Origin: Sapria himalayana
Lineage: Eukaryota; Streptophyta; Magnoliopsida; Malpighiales; Rafflesiaceae
Direction of reading: 5' to 3'
Assembly: GCA_029783825.1 (NCBI GenBank)
Contig: JAREIK010001718.1
Coordinates: 1,007,898-1,071,897, forward strand
Length of the DNA stretch: 64,000 bases
Within the stretch, counting starts at the first letter, position 1; each line of letters opens with the position of its first letter. The notes beneath the pieces are model-generated. The model ran no database searches, was not told the DNA's origin, and was given only the letters and a program-made list of their open reading frames with translations. Shown piece after piece: positions 26,177 to 35,091 of the stretch. A program made the translations under genes and the position numbers.

Positions 26177-26304
26177 AATGATATTTTTTTTGCAGTGTCG
26201 TTGAATTATACCTTGACGCTAAAATAAAGCGTCATTTTTATTAACAATGACGCTTTATTTTAGCGTCAATGTATGATTCAATGACACTGCAAAAAAACAT
26301 CATT
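26177..26304. repeat. Long hairpin in the left CACTA subterminal region
   Basis: The arms are 26177-26239 and 26243-26304, about 62 nt each with few mismatches and a loop of a few bases. The core GACGCTAAAATAAAGCGTCA appears in one arm and its reverse complement in the other. GCGTCATT motifs are the element's subterminal repeats. Confidence 0.75.
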
Positions 26305-26839
26305 ATATATTGTAGCTATCATAAATTTTTTTAATATTATGACACTTAGTAAAAGCATCGAGGAAGATTATGATTTAAATAAATTTAAATTTAATAATTA
26401 TTGTAAATATATTTTCACCTGTTATTGTAATACTGCATGCACATAAGAACAACATTCTTTACAATCTATACCAAGAATATAGTTTTCAAGTACAATGGGG
26501 AACTCGGACTTCTTACAAATCAAAAAAAATATATAACACAATTTCAACATTCATTTCTTAAATTCAATTCAAAATATTTGATATATGCAACCCAATTGTG
26601 TCTTATCTCCATAAAACTGGTTCCTGCTAGCCTGACAAAATTGAGAGTTAATTTCCAAATAAGGTAACCTGCATACAAAAAGATGAACAATAAATACTTA
26701 CACTTGCAGAAAAAAATATATTATAAAGCATTGGAAAATGAAACATGAATGATAACAACATATCATAAAAATAATTTATATAACAATTGACATATACAAT
26801 TAAACAAATTTAACAACAACAAAAACAGAGTTAGTAGTA

Positions 26840-27365
26840 ATAGATAAAATATAAAGTAGGAGATTTATCATTTATGGCATAAAATTTTTGATGAGGTATG
26901 TTTTTTAAAGTGAAGATTTCTTTGAGCCCTGCATTAAGAAAAAAAATTTTTGTTATCAATAAATGCTTCATTCTATAATAAGAAGGGGAAAACTTACATA
27001 TTAACAATGTCTTTAAGATCATCTGAATGTTGATGATGCAAGGAATCAAGGTAATAGGTGATCAAAGTCATTATGTCAAGTACCACCAATACCCAATGAC
27101 AACTACAAAATTAACATTAGTGTAACAACATAACATTTATTATTTGATAAATATGCATACTTTTAATCTTACTTATGTTAAATAACTTATCCTTGGTTAT
27201 ATGGAATAAAAACAAAATCTGTATTATTTACATTCATCAACCGATTAGCTATAACATTTGACCTATTTTTCTTGCTTGCTTCTCCCAATCCAGCTTTGGA
27301 AACTAATGTTGGATTTACGAAAATAGATCGCTCTGTCTCTTTAGCATCAACCATCTTTGTATGCA
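26840..27365 (-). pseudogene. Ulp1-like (C48) cysteine protease remnant of the CACTA element
   Basis: The exon at 26998-27102 lies between acceptor ttttgtag and donor gtaagt. It encodes CHWVLVVLDIMTLITYYLDS followed by LHHQHSDDLKDIVN. The HW and LDS motifs carry the expected catalytic His and Asp of the Ulp1 fold found in many plant CACTA and Mutator elements. The upstream piece 27185-27365 gives SNVIANRLMN..NTDFVL, matching the R...IADRL......D.ILxP block before GHWVL. The following exon (about 26830-26935) soon hits stops, and the catalytic Cys region is not recognisable. Confidence 0.62.
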
Positions 27366-27839
27366 AGTGTCTGATTTAATTTCACACAATATTTAAAAGT
27401 TTTTAATATTTTAATATAACTAATATTAAATACAATTCTTATTATGAAAAATTAAAGCATAAATAAGATAGTTAAAATATATGAAAAACATATTAAATGT
27501 TTCTCTTGCCATATATAGAACATAAGGCAATTAGATGATACCTCTGTTGATGATTATATGATATCCATATCTTCTTTCATGAGGAATGTCTTAAATGACT
27601 ATCCAAAAACCTCGTCTATGAAAATTGTGGGATAAATAACAATTTGACAATCACCATCTTATTGTGATACTTAGAAAAAAATTAACACTCAAAATATTCA
27701 ATGAATCAAAAATCATTTATAAATATTAGAGTAATCAAGAAAAATATATTTAGCCACCCAAAATATTATTATGTTCCATTATGAAATAGATTCGCATTTT
27801 GGAATATTATCAATCAATTAGTTAATTTGTGGTTATAAC

Positions 27840-28020
27840 TTTAGGTGCTAATGAGACGAGACAACTCACAAGCTACTCGGACTCAACTCAATTAAAATTC
27901 GATCAAAACTCAACTCGTGTAAGATCAATTCGAGTTCGAGCATGACTAAAAATGTTAACTAGTTTAGTCGACAAACTAATAACTCGACTCAAATAGATCA
28001 CAACTCAAAAATTTTTGTAT
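27840..28020. repeat. ACTCG/GAGTT-rich repeat fragment
   Basis: Short overlapping motifs such as gactcaactcaatt, aactcgtgtaagatc, gatcaattcgagttcgag and aactcgactcaa recur in a stretch richer in G+C than its flanks. It resembles the internally repetitive CGAGCTCGAG-type dispersed repeats of plants. I cannot set its ends. Confidence 0.35.
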
Positions 28021-28379
28021 ATAAATTTTTAAATTTTTTTTTATTTATATCTCTATTTTAGGAGATGAAATATATAATATATCTCTATTTTTTTATTCTT
28101 AAAAATCATACATTTTTATTATTTATGTAGTTATAAATATATTTATTTTTAAAATATTTAATTTTCTCTAAAGAAAAGATATAATAAAATAGGATATTAT
28201 TCTATAAATTATATTAATAAATTAATATTATAATGAATATATAAAAACTATTATAATAATTTATATCCAAATTATAAATTAGTCATTATACATTTTTATA
28301 TAAATCTTAAATAGTTTTCAGCTTACTTTTTATTTTATCTAAACTTAGTGTTCTGACCTTAACAACTAATTTTAGGAGA

Positions 28380-29220
28380 ATTGTATAATTTTTTTACCAA
28401 ACCAAACAAAATCCAATGTTGGATTCCACCCACTTACAACATTCAATGGAATGGTTGCATAGTTGTTGCATTAAAGAAAACATGGTTCAAGGTGGGTCAT
28501 GTGTCAGAAGGCAAATCACATGCCCACCCTTATCACACCCAACCCATGACATTTTTTTGTAGCTATCATGTATGCTCAAATCACAATCTCACAAGCACCA
28601 CCCAAAGACCCAACATGACCCATGTCAAGCATAAGACTCGAACCAAATTTAGTCTAGACGGCTAGTAAGTTGGATCAAGCTATGCTACAAATACACTACA
28701 AACAAGGGTCACTCCATTATCCCTCCATTATCAACATCTAACACTACAATTTAATCATCAAAGCATATATTTTTCCTTGAAACTAACTATTCTAGTAGTT
28801 TTTTAGATGTGTTTAAACCATCACTAATGGATAAAAATTTGTCATTACATCTACCCTGAGGTTGGTAAGGGAGATTGGGTAAAGGGTGAAAAAAAAACTA
28901 TTCTAGCAGTTTTTACTTCATCATGATAGTAATTTTCCATGAACAAACAAGGTATTGTCAAATAAAATGCTAAGCTAGAAAAAGATGAGACAATGTTAAG
29001 GAAAATGGTACTTGGAATGATAAAGCTTTCAGAAACAGTAAATCAGGAGGTATCCACTAAGTGAAACTACTAAACTTAATAAACAACATTGCAGAGTCTA
29101 CACAAAATACACAAATAAATAAAGTTTCACAGCACACTCCAAACAGGCTACATACCAGGCTTCTTTTACACAGAGACAAACATCTACTTGATGTATTTGA
29201 AGCTTAACAATAAAAACTTT
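28380..29220. other. CACTA interior without recognisable gene
   Basis: 28380-28690 is richer in C (runs of cacccaaccca type) and open for 94 plus-strand codons, but I see no conserved domain. 28700-29220 is AT-rich and probably the 3' flank of the captured RRM gene. Confidence 0.35.
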
Positions 29221-29226
29221 TAAAGA

Positions 29227-30039
29227 TTACCAATAGGATGGGTATGATATACTACTACTCCTATCATAGCTTCCGGACCATAATTGGCCGCCAGACCCAA
29301 GTGGCGACCCAGAAAGTCTCTGACCCAAATCATAAGAAATGCCAGAGAAAGATGACTCATATGCATTAGGGTGGTTCATGCTATTAGGAAAGGCTGGCAC
29401 TGAATAAAATCAAAAAGTATACAGCACAAGAGACACTGAAGAAAATAGACCCAAAAAGGAATCACAACTCATGAAAGTTCTAGAAGTATAGTACCTCCTG
29501 AATAACAACGGGGAGAAGAATAGGATGATCCCCTACATGACTCAAACAATCGCTTTGATTGAAGTGAGTTTTCACTTCCACTCAACAGCAAAGAAGAATG
29601 CATTGGCATTCCAGATGATTTTGGGAAGAAACAATCACATTACAGACGTTCTACCGTTTATATTGCCCAGAAATCTGCATAAAGAAGAGTTTTGCTAGTT
29701 TAATTCATAACAGGCAAAATCATGTCCAATGGGCAGTAGGAGAAACTGCAGGAAGTACAACAACTGGATCCAGCAGAAGATATAAATTCACATACAATCA
29801 AATACTTGTAGAAAATAATGGACACACCGTAAACTTTAGGGTACGATCATAGATAACCACTAGACCAGAGAAAAGTTTGACAGCATAGTCTTCAATCTCA
29901 CGAGTTTCATATTCTGCAAAAGCATATCCTTTGAATTTGTCACTCTCCTTAACCCGAGCAAAGTGCAACTTCAGAACTCTCCCAGCTTGAATTAAAATAT
30001 CATACAAAACCCTATCGCTCACCCTCTCATCCAAATTCC
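29227..30039 (-). pseudogene. Captured host gene fragment: single-RRM RNA-binding protein (SF3B4/RBM7-like)
   Basis: Three exons are visible. Exon 29828-30039 (212 nt) encodes GNLDERVSDRVLYDILIQAG and on through the RNP1 motif KGYAFAEY to FSGLV..YDRTLKF, the RRM of a plant protein resembling SF3B4/RBM7. Exon 29495-29674 begins ISGQ as in the family, but an in-frame TAG follows within eight codons and its length is one nucleotide out of phase. Exon 29227-29399 encodes a Ser/Gly/Tyr-rich C-terminus ending SISYPSYW and a stop. All acceptors and donors are canonical. The first exon (RNP2) is not found. Nonsense plus frameshift and its place inside a CACTA element mark it as a transduplicated pseudogene. 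Confidence 0.82.
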
Positions 30040-31130
30040 CTGAAAAAATTATCACAATATATAATATAAAGATGTTTCGTGAATACTTAGAGAATCAAGA
30101 TATTGGATTCTTAAAGAAACAAGATAATTATGGAAGAAGAATTTTGTCAAGCAGTTGGTGAGCAGAAAATATGGAGCTTGCTCTTTTCTGTCCGTTACAT
30201 TTATGACCCAATCAGCCTTCAAATAGGCATTAAAGATAAATTAAAAAACACCCCACTATGTGGGAGAACACCCCCACTGACTTTACAAAATAAACTACCA
30301 CAACTTAAGAGAAAAATAAGGAAAAGACTAAGTATAAGTCAACAACTGAAATGAGTAAAGAGTGGGTAGTTAATAGTATTTTGTTTGAAGTTGTACTGAC
30401 AATAACGTAACCAAAACAATGTTGAGATGTGGTAGTGGTTCATGTAATGGCCTAAGTATGCTGACGACCACTGATTGCCAATAGGTTAACCTCATCAATT
30501 TTAGTGATTTAATGTGCTGTTTTTTGATAAAAAGTAAATGTATGGAAGAGCATATACAATTAGAAACTTAATGGGAAAACTTATAGGATGCTGCAAATAT
30601 GTCCAATAATATCGGAGACGCGAACTTGAAGCCGAACTGTTGGAAATGGCCTAACGTGATGAAGAAGACGCGCAAGTCTTTCTAGCGATTGATTCTTCAT
30701 TATATTAAATTAAGTTAAAAATAATATTAAATTAATCACATAATTTTATTAAATTACCTTATATTTACATTATATTTTTATTTCTCTTAGGGATAAATTA
30801 AATATTAACAAATTAATTTTAAAATTAAATATTATTACTTATTTTATAAATAAAAAACTCAATTTTGAATGTAAAAATATTTAGATATTTTTAAATTTTA
30901 TCATAAGTTTCTGTTTATTTTTAATAAATAATTTTCAACTAAATTTTGATAATTTTTATTATTATTATAGAGTAAAAATAAAAATATTATTAATTATTTA
31001 AAAAAAATAAATAAGAAATTAGTTACAAATCAATAAATTCAAAATTAATTTTTCACATCCACGACACTAATAAAAGTGACAAGGTTTTTAATTTTCAGCC
31101 CTTTATTCCTTGGAAATTTTTAAGGAGGTA
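30040..31130. other. CACTA interior upstream of the RRM fragment
   Basis: 30610-30700 is a G+C-richer island with CG dinucleotides and a minus-strand open stretch, perhaps the 5' leader or an alien exon captured with the RRM gene. It does not encode the missing RRM start. 30700-31130 is very AT-rich with nothing recognisable. Confidence 0.35.
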
Positions 31131-31154
31131 AGAAATTTTCCTAACCTATTAGTC

Positions 31155-31430
31155 TTAACAATGACACATCTAGTAAGTGTCATTAAATGTCTACTTACAA
31201 ATATAATAATGACATTTTATAAAAGCGTCAAAATATAAAGCGTCATTAATTTTAAGTTTTGTTGTAGTAACAATGACACTTCTAGTAAGTGTCATAAAAA
31301 CTTAATACATTTTCCAAATAATGACGCTTTTAGAAAAGTGTCATTAAATGTCTAATTACCAATAGTATAATGATATTTTCTGAAAGCATCAATATATAAA
31401 TCATCATTAATTTGCTGTTTTGTTGTAGTG
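31155..31430. repeat. Tandemly duplicated right end of the CACTA element
   Basis: 31155-31266 and 31267-31428 each start taacaatgacac(a/t)tctagtaagtgtcat and end ttttgttgtag. Only the outer copy finishes in TAGTG with the target duplication; the inner one reads TTTTGTTGTAGTA. Confidence 0.7.
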
Positions 31431-31704
31431 ATAGCTATATAATGATTAAGAGACACCAATATTATAATCACAGTCATCCCCAATATTTTAGCCATATGAT
31501 GCACATGAGAGGTCATTCCCAATATCATAGCAATTCCTAGCATCATGGTTATATGATAAATAAGAAAAATAGATATTGAATCCATAATCATTCTTAGAAT
31601 TATGATTTTATGTTAGAAATATATTAGGCCTAATTCATAGATATTTCCTTGTACTATGATTTTATGTTAAAGAAAGATTATGACATATTCCAGAGTCACA
31701 AGCA

Positions 31705-31852
31705 CTTTCTAAAATCATGATCTCAAGCTTGAGGTGTCAAATGGGTTGGGTGGCCTTGGCATGACCAATGGCTCGGTGCTTTCTAGAATCATGACCTCAA
31801 GCTAGAGGTGTCAAATGGGTCGGGCAGCCAGAGCATAGCCAATGGCCTAACC
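31705..31852. repeat. 74-bp tandem duplication containing a hAT-like terminus
   Basis: 31705-31778 and 31779-31852 are near-identical units (ctttcta.aatcatga.ctcaagct.gaggtgtcaaatgggt.ggg). Each includes the hAT-like end motif GAGGTGTCAAATGGGT. The duplication unites LTR sequence and the hAT end, so it arose after that insertion. Confidence 0.75.
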
Positions 31853-32314
31853 CAGTTTCATTATACACCACATCTTTGTATCTCATTTTAATATTTTTTA
31901 CTGTGTAATACATTCCTCATGGCTATGATATTATTTTGGAGTCATGGTTGCATTTATTCTAAACATATTATTTGCCACAATTTTATTTTCATATCATGGT
32001 AATCAATGCTTGATTGATATGTAAAGTCTCGTCCATGATATGGCATAATCATTAAAAACCAATATCATATTTTACAAAGTATTTTATGATACAATATTTT
32101 TTGATGTCATAACTTTATTACTTCAATAAGTAATTTCTTGAGTTGTAGTATCTTTTCAGTGTTGCTATTTTATCCTCATGCATACATGTTGAAGTGATAT
32201 TTTTCATGAAATGATAATCAAAAAGCAATTTGAGGGCATTCTTTGTTACAACCTCAACCAAGTATCATAATATTGAATCCATTAAATACTTAAGTAAATA
32301 ATGAGACCAGATGA

Positions 32315-32321
32315 TATAAAA
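32315..32321 (+). promoter_or_regulatory. LTR TATA box (copy e)
   Basis: TATAAAA in gatataaaagttag, equivalent to the boxes of the other LTR copies. Confidence 0.4.
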
Positions 32322-33399
32322 GTTAGACTTAAAAAAGATAGGAAGGGGATCAAAAATAGGGGGTGGTGGAAGAATGAAATAATGATCACCAAATGTGCAA
32401 TACTGCCCCTGATTAGGAGGACAATCTCAATCAATACGCAAAACAAAATGGATTGCGAACTAAATCTAAAAACTAGATCCTGATAATAAATATCCTTAGG
32501 GAGACTCGCTTCAACGAGAAGATTCTCTAATTTTCTCACCTAAATTTCTCTTCAATGTCAAGCTAATTAAGAATATAGAGTTATTTTATGTGATTGTGTA
32601 TAATGAATGTGAATTTGTAATGAAAGCTTGAAGTTTGTCATGCATTTAATATTGATGGATATAAATATTTATTATAACATTGATTTAGAATTTCACAATC
32701 CAATGGACACGCGCAAGGAGAAGTGAATCGCCAAAAAATGGTATTACAATCATCTTCCTCATGTATGGCCTCATGATGACATATATTTAATTACTATGAG
32801 TATAATGCTCATAAAGTAAAACAATAAAGCAAATATTATTATAACCACATCATTGTATGTTAGTTATAATAATTGAGGCTAAAGAATAGAGATATACAAT
32901 CAAAATAATCATCAATGACAATGGATGTATAACCTAAAAGGAACAAGATTGTGGGATGGCCAATAGATATGTAGATATAAAGCTCTTCGGGATACTTGAT
33001 ATGTATACCAATTGTCTATGATTGATCACCTATTGAATGCTAATAAGGTGTGAGAGATCTCATTATCTCATCTTCTTCATCTAATAACCAGGTATGACAT
33101 TGATACAACACTAGAGAGGACATCATTATAAATGAGAAGGTAAATTAACCCTAAAATTTATGTATCTATCTGAGACATAATTAAATATTCTAAAATATAA
33201 TAGTTAGTTAACTCACTTTTACTTGATTAAAGTGTCATAATAATTCTTATGTGATTGATATCTTAATTTATATTTATTTTATTATTTGTACAATCCGTAT
33301 ACTTTGTAATTCTATTGAGTGTTTAGACATGCCCAACAAGCTTTTGGTAAAGTGTCAAGAACCATTGAATTTTTAATATCATAGTAAAGTTACAATAAT

Positions 33400-34767
33400 A
33401 GCTAGTATTAAAACAAAATATTTTGCATCTGCTCATTTTCTCGAGCATGGCACCCTGCCACCCAAAGTGTTGTAAAGCCTTAGTCACTATCCTTCAAATT
33501 TCAACTATATCAATAGATGCATAGAAAGCTTGAAGAGAAACAAATATTCTCTCTCATAGTAAGGGATAAATAGATACCAAACATGACACGATTGATATGG
33601 CTTGTGAAGAGTGATAGGTAAATCACCTAGAAGTGTCAGATGAGTCTGAGCCAACGAAACTACCTTAGAAGAAATATTTTGTTTGGATGGCATCCGCTAC
33701 TTGATAAAACCTTACGTGTCTGAAGTACTTAAAGAAAAACAAGATTGCAGATCGTATACCCAAAAATCATCTTACACAAGGGTGCTAGGAGACTAGATAC
33801 TAGGAAAAAGAAATGAGACGGACTCTGAATTTTATGTATTCTATCACACAACTAAGTTTGGGATAGTTACATAGATATCCTTCAGCCGCATGTTTTCACC
33901 CACCATGAAGGAAAGCTGGTTGATAAGATAACAGGTTTTAAGGACTACATTACTCTAGAAGTGCTTCCTTTGTGACACTCTATTTTGTGTTAAAGATCAG
34001 GTTGTAACAGGTTGCCTTCACCTTCATGATGAATAATCTCCTTGGACTTCATGAACTACTTTAACTGCGATGGAGATGTATACTTTTCTCCACCATCACT
34101 TCCTTTTTTACACTCTTAAAAGTGTTGAATTGTGTTTGAATCTAAGAACAACCTGATCTCAGGTTGTTCATGAAGTTTACTACTGAAGACATTCTCAGGC
34201 TTCCCCACGACCCAAATGTGAATCGTAATGTGTCTACCTAACGTGATGCTCTGATGTGGCCAAGGAAATTGGGGGACACTAATTCGACAAGTCCCTTTAT
34301 ACACCTATAAGTCTCGCAACAATGCCAACAAGATCTCCTTTAAAAGAACATATAATAAAGTTATTATTAATTTCAAACCTCATAAAATTTCTATGTTCGT
34401 TTGAATATTTTAACTTTAAAAAAAAACATTCTGAAAATCAACAGGAACCACACGGTTCAAGCATTTGAGTCTTCCATAATTTTGATTTATAACATTTTTT
34501 TGTAAATAGAAATCAGTGATTTCATCTTTAGTTGAAGTCCAGCCTTTTCAACAAAACCAACTTGCGGAATCACTGAACTGGCACATTTGATCACATGGGT
34601 CTGGCACTTGCTGCCCCATGTTGTCTTTAGTTGATGCCTTAAGAATTGGATGGAGAACAGATAAATAAATAGGAGGAAATGTGCGGGAGAAAGAACCCCA
34701 TTTCCGTTACAGGAAGAAGCTAGTCAAAAAAGCAACTACGACGGCTAGTTGTTCTAGTATTCCGTAT
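33400..34767. other. Unidentified stretch between the LTR nest and the RING1 exons
   Basis: Base composition is less extreme than the flanks, and minus-strand frames of 62 codons occur (33505-33693 and 34116-34304). None resembles the RING1 RAWUL domain or any transposon protein I know. It may be the 3' region or intron of RING1, or an unrecognised insertion. Confidence 0.4.
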
Positions 34768-35091
34768 TCACAATTTCACGCATGCAGACTTAAATCTCAG
34801 AGTGAGGGACCCATCGCTCTTCTTGTGTCTTTTGGGAGTGATTTCCACATTGACCTCATCTGCAGAAGACGAATCTCTGCATTCATCTGCTTTTGTCACA
34901 TCGGATTCAGGTTGGTGAAAAGCAAGACGTTCAGCGTTTCGGCAACCTCTTCTCCCCCTGGCGCACCCTTCTAGACAAAGGGCGGGCATCCTAGTAAACG
35001 AGCTAGCAGAAACGTCAGCAGCCGTAATCTGTTTTCCGCCTCCCAATCCCTCTGCTTGCCGCCGAAATGTCTCCGCAATGGACTCTTGAAT
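34768..35091 (-). CDS. RING1: RING1 exon after the RING: helix and hydrophilic linker
   Basis: The acceptor is tgttgtggcag. The exon encodes [15 protein letters not shown], then a less conserved basic stretch with [11 protein letters not shown] (compare the LRGRRN-type motif of the family), then SSSADE and KRHKK. Family similarity fades after KRHKKSDG, and the frame ends in TGA at 34768-34770. A donor a little before the stop (for example GC|GTGAAA at about 34778) could lead to further exons, but none is recognisable within the next 1.3 kb. The last 15 or so residues may therefore be intronic read-through. Confidence 0.75.
   Translation of the reverse strand: MQESIAETFRRQAEGLGGGKQITAADVSASSFTRMPALCLEGCARGRRGCRNAERLAFHQPESDVTKADECRDSSSADEVNVEITPKRHKKSDGSLTLRFKSACVKL

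Larger units (their letters stand above)
26066..31430. mobile_element. 5365-bp CACTA (En/Spm-type) transposon carrying a host gene fragment
   Basis: Both ends carry CACTACAACAAAA as an inverted repeat (26066-26078 and 31418-31430). Flanks are AAA (26063-26065) and ATA (31431-31433). The uninterrupted LTR at 19150-19200 has ATA there, so this is a 3-bp target duplication with one change. Subterminal regions on both sides hold repeated GCGTCATT/AATGACGC motifs, typical of CACTA elements. Inside are a decayed Ulp1-like protease and a broken RRM gene copy. No TnpD-type transposase is recognisable, so it is probably non-autonomous. Confidence 0.85.
25770..33370 (+). mobile_element. Athila-like LTR (copy e), split by a CACTA element
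   Basis: The left piece (25770-26065) aligns with 18870-19180 and the right piece (31431-33370) with the remaining U3-R-U5. The alignment is continuous across the CACTA insertion ('atttctagcatc' / 'atagctatataatgattaagag' against 'atttctagtgacatagctgtaagatgattaagag'). The first part of U3 is missing. Unidentified sequence follows from about 33400. Confidence 0.66.

Noticed and set aside
33505..34304. Candidate C-terminal RING1 or RAWUL exons
   Set aside because: I compared the translations with the RAWUL pattern (LVSLDEQ..P.L..PYLCCRPTLSVKHLC) and found no convincing match in any minus-strand frame.
34681..34974. Plus-strand 97-codon frame
   Set aside because: It is antisense to the RING1 exon and has no similarity of its own.
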